DNA of 64,000 bases from Oscheius dolichura (Eukaryota > Nematoda > Chromadorea > Rhabditida > Rhabditidae). The position numbers were made by a program, and so were the translations under genes. Below the pieces are notes generated by a model, which was given only the letters and a program-made list of their open reading frames with translations, had not been told where the DNA came from and did not search any database. Numbering within the stretch: position 1 is the first letter of the stretch; each line of letters begins with the position of its first letter. The stretch is from NCBI GenBank assembly GCA_932521035.1, contig OW051494.1, positions 1,164,001 to 1,228,000 on the forward strand. The letters are read 5' to 3'. This document shows positions 21,612 through 33,004 of this stretch, in pieces.

Positions 21612-24600
21612 TTGTTGCATTACATTGTCCCTGTTATCTATTTCCGAAAGACACAGCAGAGGAAAGCGAACTGTACAGTTTTTATGCTGAAAATGGCAAA
21701 GAATGGGCCATTTCCATCCGTTCTCCAAATGGTAGCTGTTCAAAACAGGAAAAGAGCAAAGGGAAGAGCTCTTTCGGTAAGAATAACAATTAATTGGGGT
21801 CCCAGGAGGAAGAGGAAAGGTGTAAATAAGGAGAAAGGAAGAAAATAGATGAAGAAGGGCTATAAACGTACAAAAACGTTCTATGAGTCTCTTGTAAGGG
21901 AAAATCACATTTCCCGCCATTTCCGTCCAGAAAATTGTAGGGTTTAAAAGTACTTTTAGCAGGGGTGGTGGTCACAGAGCAGTGAGCCAATTCCAGGTCT
22001 CAGTTTCTAGGAAGCATCCAAGCGTAAGGGGAGGGAGGGAGAGAGAGAGAAGGCAACCAAAATTAATTAGGACCTTTAACCCTCTTCCTCCCCATAAATT
22101 CCCCCTCTTTTTAGCTTTAGACTACAATAAAAGGCGAGGAAAGAGGAGGAGAACTCTTTGTTAAAAACTGGGACAAAATTGAATTCGCATCCACCGCGTG
22201 AGGGAAGGGGAAGGAGAAGAAGAATTGGAAGAAGGGGGAAGAGTTGAAAACAAACGATGCTATATAATAAAGAGGAGGGAATCAAAGGAGAAAAGAGAAT
22301 TTTCGTGGTGGGACCCTAAGCAGTAGAAGAAGTGTTCTTCTTCTTCTAGTCTTCCTCTCTCTTCCTCTCTCAAGTGGGTATATGCTGTGTGTGTGTTGTT
22401 TAGGCGCACGGGAGAGAGAAGGCCCGTGGCCCTGGAGGGAGGAGGCAGAGTTACGCTCTCTAGCTGGCGATAATGTCATTTGCCGGCCCGTCTCCTCGAA
22501 TAAACCAACACACTGAATATATCAACTTCTCTTTTCAAGAGAGAGAGAGAAAGAGTTGTTTAATCTCTTAAAACCGTAAAACATTTGGCGCTAAAGAGAG
22601 GGATTTTGAATTCTGACCTTGGCGGGAAATGTTAGGATCTCTCCTTTTTGACTTCCAGACTTTTAGACTCAATTTTTCTTTAATTTTTAGGTTAAGAATA
22701 TAATTTTCCGCATTTTTCTACCTGTGAAGAGAGAAAAATGGTGGTTTTTAGTGAAAATAGAAGGGTAGAAGAGAGTTTTGCCTCTAGAACCCCCGTTATT
22801 TTGAAATTTGGATCAAAATGGATCAAAAATGGGTCATTATCCCGTTTTCCCAGGGAATAAACGTCCCCCGTTCTGATAGAGAAAGCAATGAAATAAAGTG
22901 AAGAGTCTCATAAAAATGATGAGCCTTCCAGATGTGAGCCAGAGGGACGGGGAAGCCTCGTGGATCAACCCGGGTGGTGAAAGGCTCCCCGAAAAAACAA
23001 CGACAACTACTCCCAGTGGACCGAGGAAGAAGATGATTCATTAAGCATCAAAACAACTACAGGGAGCAGTACTACTCGGAAAAAACTGGGTGGAGAAGAA
23101 AACGAGGAGACGGAAAAGGGCCGAAAAATAGGGAGGCCGGCTTCCGTCCTCTTTGCTCCTTGAGATTTCTAAAGTGTCACGCAAAACAGCTGAATTATTC
23201 AACTGCTACACTGTTTTATACCCGCTCATCTTCCGATTAGAAGGGATAATGAGGGGAGGGAAAACAGTAGGGGAACTATAGGTCCTGCCACGATAAAAAA
23301 ACTCAAAACGACGGGAAAGATGGCCCATTTTAATGGAAATTTGCTCCAGGAGTGTTTCGGGTTTGGACCAGGGTTAGTCCAGATTGAATCCAAAATCCTG
23401 GGTTTAAAATTTGAGGAGGAGTCCGAAATCCGAGAAAATGGGGGAGGGTTGACTTTGGGGAACGGGTATTTGAGGGAAATAGAGAGGAAGTCTTCGGGTT
23501 CTAAACTGGCAGGGGGGCCGGAAAAGACCGGGTAGCGCCAAGTTCTATGGTTGTTTCGGGTTGATTCCGGTGATCTAAGGTCCAAAACCCGACGGACCCG
23601 AACCACCGGAGGTCCTAACGAGAAAAGGAACTCGGCTTGAGGAGTGCGTCGATGGAATTGAAGGTTAGGGCAGTAAATACTGACTAGAACAATCAACGGG
23701 GGGTGAAGGTTCTTTTTCAGTTTTTTCTGGAATTAAGGGGAAGAGGTGGAGAAGTAGTGAGGGAAGTACCCGGGCCGGATCTCCACCCGGAGCTCGGAAC
23801 GGATCAAGCTCAACCCCCTCCCCCAAAAAGTCCGGCCCCTGGTTTGTTCCATAAAGAACTCCCCGCGTGAGCTTTCCTCTCCTACCTTTCTTCCACCCGC
23901 TGGCTATTTTCCCGTCTTCCCCATCCTCTCTCTCTCCCAAAAGAGACAAGATCGGAGCTCAGTTAGACTTCCGATGGGTGTGCCCATTTACGAGAGCTAG
24001 GGATGACGCTGAGGAGAAAAGGGGGGGGGGGGGGGGATAGCCGTAGAGAATAAGAGAAAGAAGGAGTTTTTCAATTGGTCTGTGTGTGTGGATGTGTGTG
24101 GATGTTTGCAAGAGTGTGAGTGAGAGAGTGCCAGTGAGAGAAGGGGGGAATTGATGCTGGCAATTAGTAGGCAATAAACAGCTTTTGAGCCCGATGAGGC
24201 ACTTTGCCTCCTACTCTCCTTCCCTTCCCCCTAACAATTTGTTTTTTGAGCTCGCCACGTTGTTTTCGCAGGGGGAAATAACATTTTTAAAGGTCTGCAT
24301 GGGTAGAAAAGGGCCTACAGTATCCCTTAAAGGACTATTAACGACAAGAAGCCGAAATAAGCGGGAGGAAACTCTGGAAGGCGCCCTCTTGCTCTTTAGG
24401 GCAGAATGCGCGGGGAAAATTGAAATTTTCGAATGTTTCCATAGAGAATCTCCTAAAATACGGTAAGCTGGAGGTAATAAAGAGAGAGAAATAGATTAGA
24501 AATATTTAAAAATGGAAAAAATGTAGCTTTACTGAGTTACTGTAGCGTATAAGAATGAGACTTCAAAAATGCCGGAATGGCGGGTTTTTCAAAAAATTGG

Positions 24601-25084
24601 GAAGACGGATAGATGAAACTCTTCTCTTATTTAAACATGTTTCAATTGTCGAATACTTTTTGCGGGGGACTTTGACAACATAATGGATGCGTCGGGCATT
24701 CCTCCTCCTCCCCCTTCAAGTTGGACTTGAAGGAAGATCAGAGGCCTCTCTTCCCATATTTTTTGGTATTATAGGGAAAGTAAGCCGTATTTTGTATTTA
24801 GAAAAGATCGTATTTATAGGAATTTTTAAAAGAAGCGCCCTAATTAACGGGGGGCAAGAGCTACTAGCAATTAGATATGAGGGAAGGCTCTTAATTGAGA
24901 CGAGGGAGAGAGCCTGCTCCCCGTAAACAAGCCTGGATTTTGAGAGGGAAAATAAAAAGAATGAATAAATTGAGGGGTGGGAAAGTGGAGTTTTTCAAAA
25001 GAAATTACAATTTTTTAGAGGAAAACAAGCAAATTGGGCAGTCTATGTTCAGCAGAAGTGAGCAGAAGAAAAGCAAAAATATTT

Positions 25085-25101
25085 CGCTCCCGGGTGGGCT
25101 C

Positions 25102-25137
<36 letters not shown>

Positions 25138-25157
25138 GCCTATTGCGCCACGGAAGC
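25085..25157 (-). tRNA. tRNA-Asn (GTT), copy 1
   Basis: 73 nt. The acceptor stem GCTTCCG pairs with CGGGAGC (one G-T pair), the anticodon loop CTGTTAA has anticodon GTT, and the T-arm is GGTGGTTCGAGCCCACC. By eye it is identical base for base to the copies at 38722 and 49553. It lies in the gene-poor region. Confidence 0.93.
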
Positions 25158-25839
25158 ACGAGTGTGTCAGTTCGGCTCGGGGTTGACCCTCAACTATGAG
25201 CTGGTCCCGTACTTTTTTCGGCTGGGGGGAGTATTTACAGGCGGAAACGGTGAGGGCAGACGTTCAGAATTGGGGGAACTAGAGCTGAACCTAATTTTGG
25301 GACCATTTTTAGGTTTTAACCCCCGGAAACCCCGAAAAAGACTCTTTTACTTCAATTTTCACATATTTTGAAGGATTATTTTTTGCATTTTTGGATCATC
25401 CCTACCAGTAATTCGTATAGAAAATAATTATAAGAGGACCTGGCCGGAAAAGCAGAATGAAACCGATCACTCACCGAGGAGACGCGTCGTCGTCGACATT
25501 CCTCTCCTTCACATGGGAAAAAAATCACTCACAACAGCTCCGCGGATTCCATCTGTCCTGAAAATTAGAAAATTAAAAGTTCAGAGAAATTCGAGCTCAA
25601 AAAAAAAACAAAATTCAAAACTCGTCTCCCAGATTTGCACCCTTCCTCTAGGGATTCGTCTTTTTCTCTTATCTAGTTTTGACCGAGTTGCTCGGAGAGA
25701 TGACAAGCAAGACGGGTGGCCGTCGGGGAGAGAGAACAGATAGATTTTTGGACCTTAGAAACCTGGATTGAATAGGGGAAACGGGTAAAATGGGTGAAAA
25801 CGGCAAAAAAGACGATATGCCAAGGATAACGGAGGGTTG

Positions 25840-26195
25840 GTTGTCTAGTTGTCTAACTGTGGCGCTTTTCGTTGTCTAAATGTGGTTGAGGAGGTGATTT
25901 TCTTTATTTTTAAATGAGCGCCACAAATTTCCAAGCTAATTCTCCACCTAAAATGGACAAATGAGAAGGAAACGACTATATTTTGGCAAAAAAGAGCAGC
26001 ATGGTGCGCTAATGGTCTAACTGTGGTGCTTTTAGCTGTCTAAAAGTGGCGAAGAAACCACATTTTTTGGTTTTAAAGGATGGATTCGAACGTGTAACAT
26101 TCCTTTAGCTATAATAAGGACAAAATAAAGGGAAAAGGGTGATATTTGAGGACAAAGGAGCGCTGCAGCTGTCTAATTGTCTAATTGTGGCAGTT
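25840..26195. repeat. Loose tandem repeat around GTCTAACTGTGG
   Basis: The phrase GTCTAACTGTGGCGCTTTT, or a close variant, occurs near 25848, 26010 and 26170, spaced about 160 bp apart. The first two are followed by TGTCTAAATGTGG-type sequence. The spacers are diverged. No reading frame is kept. Confidence 0.4.
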
Positions 26196-27005
26196 CCTCA
26201 TTTTCCCCAAAAGTTGGATGAAAAACAAATTTATAGCCTGGATCGCCGGTAGTTTAGAGGCCCTAAAAAAGGAAGCAGAGGATCCTCTTCTGCCCGAGAA
26301 AAACTGATGAAGACGGAAGTATACTCCACTTCCCTCCCCCTCCCCTCCCCTCCCCTCTCGTCCCGTCCCAAAATGCCGAAAGGAGGGCGAGAAAACAGAG
26401 ATTGGGGGAAAGAGCCGAATAGGTAATTATCGAGGGCAAGTTGGCCCTCCTTTGAGCGTTTTATGGCACCACAACGGAGCACTTTTTAAGCGACTCTGCC
26501 GGCCTTTTAGCGGCCCCTTTTGGTTCGATTGCTCTTTTAAATGATAACTTTTCCCGCCTATTAAGCGTATGATTTAAAGGGAGGGTGGAGAGAGTGCAGA
26601 GTGCCGGGAAAAGGAACTCCAAACTCTCTCTAGCACTTCGGCCTGCAGGGTATCGTTTATCATACTTCGTTATGCGGCAGACGTGGTGGAACAAAGCACG
26701 GCGGGGGAAGGAAGAAGAAGGAGAAGAAGAGGAGGAGACGACGAACGCCCCCAGATGATAAACAACTATTTACTCACGCTAGGGAGGAGGAGGGGAATCC
26801 CCCCTCCTCTGCAGGTGCATCTCGAGAAGAGTGACTACTATAGCCTGTTTTCCCTGTGTTTCAATGGGTAGAGATTAATTTTGACTATTGTTTTTGGGGT
26901 CCTAAATCGGAGGGGCTTAATTTTAACAGAGTTGTGTGCAAATATTTCAAGAAGTTCCGTAAAACCGGGTGAAAAGACAGAACGCAGGTTACCGTATAGC
27001 TAATG

Positions 27006-27150
27006 GGTCCTCGGCAGTTCAATCCCCTGCACCCGTAAAGTCTCGGCAAGACAAAGGTATAAAGGCGACACAGTTTTGTACCAGTTTTGAATAAAGACAA
27101 TCCAACTGCCGAGACTTTACCGGTGCAGGGGATTGGACTATCGAGAGACC
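27006..27150. mobile_element. Family A palindromic MITE, copy 4
   Basis: GGTCCTCGGCAGTTCAATCC at the left and GGATTGGACTATCGAGAGACC at the right are inverted copies. The interior is flipped relative to copy 1 (ACAAAGGTATAAAGGCG precedes TTTGAATAAAG). This is the only intergenic family A copy in the window. Confidence 0.85.
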
Positions 27151-27730
27151 AAGGCGGTGCTGACATCTAATGGGGGTGTTTCTTTATAAAAGTAAGTGAA
27201 AATTTGCTATGTTTAGGTTCAAAAAATACAGAATTTCTTATTTATTACGATGTGCCATTCAGTTTTTGGGTGGGAATATTGAAATAAGGAGAAAAATGGG
27301 TTCAAAGTGCTGGCGGACGGAATTTCCAAGGTCTTGGTTCAAAAAACCGCTAACCCATCCTAGTCGTAACCTAAATTTTGGACTGTAAACATGGAACTGG
27401 GCCAAATGGAAACTGAGAAACGTGAAATTACTTCCACCCCCGGCTGACAGCACCCCCATATTCTATATGAATGGACTCTCTTGCTCGCTTTGGATTCGTC
27501 TGTTCTTGCTTACTTCTTCCCTTTGAAACCCAATTTACCAGTACTCCACCAATATTAAAATTAACAAATTTCTTTATTACAGTAATCAGAAAGGCTATTT
27601 ATAAGTGGCGCCGGGAATTCATTGTATTTGAAGTAGTGGACAACATTTCCGAATCTTTCCGTAGTCCGAAGTCTAATTTTGATCTTATTGTCCTAAAACC
27701 ACTCCTATTCTTCTCATCAAAATTATTTTT

Positions 27731-29229
27731 TTACTTGTTAAAAAGGAGTAAAATCAGCGCCGTCCAGTAGTAATTAGTCCCGGAGAGAAATTGAATCCAA
27801 ACGGTGAACAGGAAGCTCAAAAACGGGGATTCTGGCCCGCTATACCCTAAAATGACCCAAAATTACGGTAATAGTGACCTCCTTACAGCCCAATAGTTGA
27901 AAATAAGCGATCAAAGAACAGAAGTATACGGTAGTGAAGGTACTGACTCCAAATAGGATCCATTCCTCTTTCGCTGCCGTTGAACTCCCCCGTCGAATCT
28001 GAAGAAACCGTGTACAGCGCGCCGAGGGAAAATGAAATTTACCCCATAAATTAACCCAATTAGGAATAAATAGGAACAATAGGTCAGAATGAGCATGGGA
28101 TAGCAGACGTAGAGCTCGGCATTATTAAGAATCGCCATGAAGATATCGTGCTTGAAATCCCAGTCGCCGTAATAGAAGTGAACCGACTCGTTGATGTAGA
28201 TCCCAACGCCTAGGGCGACCATTAGGATGAAACAGACGATTTCAAATATCTGAAAGAGGTGTTACAGTACCCCAAATAATAGAGCTGGGGTCAAAACGCC
28301 GGCTCGGTCCTCGATAGTCCAATTCCCTGCACCCGTAAAGTCTCGGCAGGAGGATTATCTTTATTCAAAACTGTTATAACTCTGTTGCCTTTATATCTTT
28401 GTCTTTACGGGTGAGGATTGGACTATCAAGAACCGAGCCAATATGCCCTCGTTACCGTATAGCCCCTGTCAAACGCAATTTTCTATCCCAAATCTTCCAA
28501 AAAGCCCCGAAAGTTCAAGTCGATCTCCTCGAAAAGACCTACCAGTATGGGAAGAGGCAGTTTATCCGGTTGAGCTCTTTTCATAATTATCAGAATTCGC
28601 AAAACGGACAGCTCGGACATCAATGGGAAGAGCATAAGAAAACCGGCACTCATTGCCACGGCACAGGACTGAAAAGAAGGTTTTACTGGGTTTTGTAGGA
28701 ACTGTAGGAACTGTAGGGATAGGTCCTCGGTAGTCCAATCCCCTGCACCCGTAACGTCTCGGCAGGACAAAGGTAGAAAGGCGTCACAGTTTTGAATAAA
28801 GATGATCCTCCTGCCGAGACTTTACGGGTGCAGGGGATCGGACTATCGAGGAATTACGGTAATGGAGATAAGAAGTGTGACCCTTTCTTTTGCCTACCTT
28901 TCGTGGAAAGTCCATATGCCAAAATGCTGGAACCAGTGGAAAAATCCCGGAGATTACGGTCGCCAGTGACTGTATGAATTCGACCATTATTAGGCGGAAA
29001 AGAAGGCAGTAAGAAGCGTTGTTCCATAATTCGCGATGGGACCAAATTATCTGGAAAATTGGATTGGATTTCGTTATTTGGTACAGTAACCAACCTTTGC
29101 GACGAGCAGTTGTACAGGAATAATTATGATATTCAGTATAGCGCCAGTATAGGCCGAAGTAAAGTCGTATTCCTCGTAATAGTCATACTCGGCCGTTGTT
29201 TCATTACCGTAATCTTCTGAGAGATTCAT
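27731..29229 (-). CDS. Serpentine 7TM chemoreceptor, six exons
   Basis: Complete model, 282 residues: exons 29229-29095, 29050-28898, 28668-28543, 28249-28043, 27998-27887 and 27846-27731, with every junction in phase. The start MNLSEDYGNETTAEYDYYEE gives a short extracellular N-terminus with an N-glycosylation site. Helices follow (AILNIIIIPVQLLV; FRLIMVEFIQSLATVISGIF; MSAGFLMLFPLMSELSVLRI; FEIVCFILMVALGVGIYI; YPMLILTYCSYLFLIGLIYG; WILFGVSTFTTVYFCSLIAY; and a last one ending YYWTALILLLF). An upstream in-frame ATG-like codon at 29328 would add an unlikely basic leader. It is probably a nematode chemoreceptor, perhaps Srt-like; the class is not certain. Two introns contain family A MITEs, and its last exon has a copy at 32616-32731. 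Confidence 0.75.
28301..28439. mobile_element. Family A palindromic MITE, copy 5
   Basis: GGCTCGGTCCTCGATAGTCC at the left and GGACTATCAAGAACCGAGCC at the right. The right arm is shortened: TCTTTGTCTTTACGGGTG lacks the GCCGAGAC segment. It lies in an intron of the six-exon receptor. Confidence 0.85.
28722..28852. mobile_element. Family A palindromic MITE, copy 6
   Basis: GGTCCTCGGTAGTCCAATCC at the left and GGATCGGACTATCGAGGA at the right, with the interior in the flipped orientation. It sits in another intron of the same receptor, about 300 bp from copy 5. Confidence 0.85.
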
Positions 29230-29635
29230 AAAAGGGTATTCTAGCGCGGTGATCGGTAAATAATGCCAGGGACGGCGAATTTGCAAGATTTCTCCCGAAA
29301 GGCGGGAAATGAACGTTCTACGCAGCAAATTTTATTTGAACAGAAAGGGCAGGAATTATGACACACATTATTGAATCAATGAACCACCCCGTTTCTAGCC
29401 TGAGGGATCAGAATCCAACTGATCTGAGGTGTTCTATTCTAATTTTAGACTTCTCAAAAGTTCTTCCACGTATGGTGAGTAAAGGAATTTTTAGCTGTCG
29501 CAATTTGATTTATTGGTCTGGAATTTCCAACTAGAGTGAAATTTTGTAATTATTTATGTCAGCGGAAGTACACGACATAGAATGTTACCGGGTAATTGGA
29601 ATGAAACTCAGAACTCTAACCACTCCAGCTACTCC

Positions 29636-30578
29636 ATGGGCTTTTTTCCCCACGCCCCGTTAATACTGCTCGGCCTTGTGAGCCTTATTGAGTGTCCGCC
29701 CTTTATAAATAGCCCATATGTATACAGTTCGATAGAAAAAGACAAATGATATCGGACCATCGGTTATGCTGAATGGTTCGCATTTATTCCGATTTTAAGA
29801 AATCTTGAAATCTTTTAGTGAAGAAAATACACCGTTTGATTTATGGCTAGTTCTTTTCGATTCACAGGGAAGGGAATTTCTATGAAATAGTCTATGAACA
29901 ATATTCTTCTGGAACAGGGGAATTGTTTGTTGTTATTTTTGTAAGTTTCATGGTTCGCTCATATTTGAATTTTTATTTTTCCATGATTTGAAACAAATTA
30001 CCGTATTCTCTCTATTAGTAATACAAACCCCTCTAGTCTTTTTCCAAAAAAAATAGGGTTAAAATCTTCCGCGCTGGACCTTTAACAGAAAAATTTTCGA
30101 CGTCGGCGGGGATCGAACCCTCGACCTGTGGATCGTTGGCTCAACGACCAAAATTTCTACTGGAAACCGATTGCGCACCAGCGTTGCTAAATTGCGAATA
30201 TCTGGACACTGGATAGCCCAATTTGGTCACTCTAAAAACAAAAGTTGTAAGTTACAATGAGATCTCTCGACTAATACTAAAATCAGCGCCCTGCGATAAA
30301 ATCTAGGTTTCACTTTGCGGTCCCTACCTATTTTCTAGAAACAAAGAGGGAGTACGGTATTTTTTAGAACGAGAACGCCGTCGCGGTTTCTGAAAATCTG
30401 AAATTGCCAGAGGTCTTCTGATAATAAATTTTATGTAATGGGTAATGGTCCAGAAGAATACACTATTACAGCTGAGTTAGATTATGAAAAGTTTGTAGTA
30501 AAACACTACTTTATAACACTCTCAGCCGATGGTGCAATATCCTTGCAAGATGGAGCTCTCTGTACCATGTCCCCATAG
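29636..30578 (+). pseudogene. Small secreted-protein family, copy 1 (degenerate)
   Basis: A first exon at 29636-29719 encodes a signal peptide (MGFFPHAPLILLGLVSLIEC). A second segment at about 29870-29940 reads EGNFYEIVYEQYSSGTGELF before a GTAAGT donor. A last segment ending at 30578 reads TITAELDYEKFVVKHYFITL, then DGALCTMSP and a stop. Each matches the intact copy at 33005. The equivalent of exon 3 is missing, and a tRNA-like sequence sits in that interval. The donor used by copies 2 and 3 (ATG|GTATCG) is here ATGATATCG, and exon phases do not fit. I therefore read it as a decayed copy, though an unusual functional splice form cannot be excluded. Confidence 0.5.
30103..30190 (-). tRNA. tRNA-like sequence or tRNA-derived element (probably not functional)
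   Basis: On the minus strand TGGTGCGCAATCGGTT resembles a box A and GGTTCGATCCCCGCC a box B and T-arm. The distance between them is long, and a hairpin TCGTTGAGCCAACGA lies between. The acceptor ends (GCAACGC and GACGTCG) do not pair well, so it looks like a tRNA pseudogene or SINE head rather than a working tRNA. Confidence 0.3.
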
Positions 30579-30845
30579 TAATAAGATATACTGTAACTTC
30601 ATAAAAATTATTGCCAGATGGAGGGTCCGCGTTAGAGTCTCCTCCGTCCCGTTGGTTTTGGTCGGAATTACAGAACTTTACAAAAGAAAAGCCGAGCCGT
30701 TCTGACCGCTGGCGGACCGAAGCCCAGGACTTTACGGCCACAAAACCAAGGCGCATAGTCAGCCTTTCCACAAGTTTATAGCCGATAGGAAACAACTTTA
30801 TTAGCCATTTCCAGCCATTAGCCTTATCATCAGCTCATTTCTCCT

Positions 30846-31930
30846 ATGCGACCCCTCTTCGCCTTTCTATTTCTCAATTTCTCTCTTATTTTTGCTGCGA
30901 CATGCCCTGGCGGAGGAACCTACGACCCCACCTTTGACAAGTAAAAGGGTAGAAGCTCTTCTAATAGAAATGACCCAGGTGTTACATCTACTACCAGCGG
31001 GCGGATACCTTCCTGGCAGCGGAGTCAACTTGCCGTTCCATCGGAGCAAACCTGGCAGAAGTACGGAACGGATTTGAAAATAGCTTCATAGCAGGAAAGA
31101 GCTGTAGAAAACATGAAGAAGTAGCCAATTATAGAAATTGTCTACCAGGCTACTAACGGTAACCTAAACTCATCTGCCTATTGGATTGGAGCGAATCTCC
31201 TTGCGGCTCCAAGATGGACGTGGACGACGAATAACACACTTTCTTACACCAACTGGGCAGCAGATCAGCCAGCCGATCCCAGTATCTTCCAATGTGCCGG
31301 CGTTAGAGAAGACATATTCCTGTGGCAGAAGGAGCTGTGCTATTCTGTCCTGCCTTTCGTCTGCACCGCTGATTCGATCAACCCCACCCCTCCTCTGATA
31401 TCTTCACCGACTCCGCCTCCAAGTAAGATATATTTGTCCTGTACAGAAAGCCCCCGTTTCAGATAACACCCCTTGTGATCCGGGATACACACAATATGGG
31501 AATCAATGCTTTAGGGTGAGCTAGAGGCTTCTTCTCGTCGAATCCGATGCTCTTTCAGATCTTTAGTGAATTTGAAAGAGCTATGGACTACCACGATGCC
31601 AACATCTTCTGCCGGGAGAATCAACATGCTACTCTACCGACAATTCCCTCGCTTGCCGTGCAAGACTTCCTTTTTAGCTTCATTTCCAACACGAATTCAA
31701 ATATTTGGCTAGGAATGATTTGTTGGGGTCAACATTTCGACAGTTGTAGATGGTGGTACGACACCCCTGATGACGGCAAGTCACCACCATACCTTAATTT
31801 CCTTGCTGGCTCCCCTGCTAGCAATGGTGGCCCAATACAAATGTTGGCGAATGTCGGTCAATGGAATACTCAGATCGCTTTTTGGCCATCGGCTATAGTC
31901 GTTGTCTGTGAAAAGCCTGCTCGAATGTGA
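30846..31930 (+). CDS. Secreted two-domain C-type lectin-like protein
   Basis: Exon 1 (30846-30940) encodes a signal peptide, MRPLFAFLFLNFSLIFAAT. Exon 2 starts at 30979 with CYIYYQRADTFLAAESTCRS and continues IGANLAEVRNGFENSFI; exon 3 (31149-31422) has YWIGANLLAAPRWTW and NWAADQPADPSIFQC and closes the first lectin domain at PFVC. A Pro/Ser/Thr linker follows. Exons 31463-31515 and 31559-31930 encode a second domain (CDPGYTQYGNQCFR; NIWLGMICW; VVVCEKPARM and stop). The exon 2/3 junction is uncertain: a 28-nt intron from 31121, or a GC donor near 31092, would keep phase. The usual calcium and sugar residues (EPN/QPD and WND) are not intact in either domain, so sugar binding is doubtful. Nematode clec genes of this kind are often induced by microbes. 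It sits inside the secreted-protein cluster. Confidence 0.8.
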
Positions 31931-32176
31931 CAATGAATATTTGAGATAAGTGTTTGGAATTGTAGACAGATACAGAGGGGGACGGGTAGGAGTCTGCAGC
32001 CTGATGACTACTTCACGCCATAGTACAATTTTGTTAATGTTACTCCAGCCGGTAGGGCGAAAGTAGAAGGCGGAACCTTGTGTTCTATCATAGAGAGCCT
32101 CTATGTCGTCTGAAATGGTAAAAAGGCTCGATTTATAGCCCACTTTCTATACTTGACCTTCTCATAATAGAATCAT

Positions 32177-32413
32177 TTTAAAGGGACTGTCAGGGACATT
32201 ATTTGGTTACGGTAGGCGCGCGATCAAAATTGCACGAATTCGTAATATTTTTACGGAATGTGTCACCATAGACGTTCAGAAAATGTCAAAAAACGAGAAA
32301 AAAATTCAAAAATTCGTGTTCCGCCAAAGCGCGCCAAAGGCGGAGGACGCTAGTTAGTTCAGTCGCTGCGGGACCCGCTACCGGAAAAAAAGGTCCCTGA
32401 CAGTCCCTTTAAA
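32177..32413. mobile_element. Family B MITE-like element, copy 2
   Basis: Starts TTTAAAGGGACTGTCAGGGA and ends with the perfect inverted copy TCCCTGACAGTCCCTTTAAA, 237 bp. The interior contains GCGCGCCAAAGGCGGAGGAC, which is also found (diverged) near 45203. No coding. Confidence 0.8.
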
Positions 32414-32485
32414 GTATATATTTAATAGGAGATATTTAAAAAAATTTTAACATTAACTGTTCGTTACAGTAATCTGACTGTGAAG

Positions 32486-32770
32486 GGTTAAAACCGGCGC
32501 CGTGAATTTGTCGCATTTGAAGTGGAAGACAGCATTTCTGAATCTTTCCGTAGTCGGAAGGCTAATTTTGATCTTATTGTCCTAAAACATCGTTTAAGAG
32601 AGTTCTCTTATTTTTTTACTTGTTAAAAAGAAGTAAAATCAGCGCCGTCCAGTAGTAATTAGTCCCGGAGAGAAATTGAATCCAAACGGTGAACAGGAAG
32701 CTCAAAAACGGGGATTCTGGCCCGCTATACCCTAAAATGACCCAAAATTACGGTAATCATGACTTGCTTA
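32486..32770 (-). pseudogene. Duplicated 3' end of the serpentine receptor gene (solo last exon)
   Basis: The DNA matches 27595-27880 closely, including the whole last exon (32616-32731, 116 bp, same length as 27731-27846 with about one substitution by eye), its acceptor, the preceding intron and the 3' flank. No other receptor exon is nearby, so this is a solo exon copy and not a gene. Just right of it the sequence changes to match the 3' flank of small secreted-protein copy 1 (CATAGTAATAAGATATAC). Confidence 0.75.
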
Positions 32771-33004
32771 CATCCATAGTAATAAGATATACCGGTAACT
32801 TGATAAAACTTATTGCCACATCTGCTATTTTACATTATTAGCTTCTGTTGAGCCTAGAACGGATTTTCAGTCACCAAGGCTTCATTGTTTGCCTCACATT
32901 TTTCAACAAGAGAAAAATTACCTATGGCAGCGAAAGCACACGATATACAATGTTACCCAGTAACTAAAATGAGACTCAGCACACTGACTTCCCCCAGTTG
33001 CTTC

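Larger units (their letters stand above)
20580..27005. other. Gene-poor, purine-rich region upstream of nca
   Basis: I see no convincing protein-coding exon here apart from two tRNA genes. The DNA is dominated by GA/CT tracts (for example 22040-22060 and 22350-22380), a run of 16 G at 24021-24036, TG/GTGTGT microsatellite near 24080-24110, and loosely repeated phrases of the type GTCTAACTGTGGCGC near 25850, 26010 and 26170. It probably holds the nca promoter and 5' UTR exons, but nothing decides which. Confidence 0.5.
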
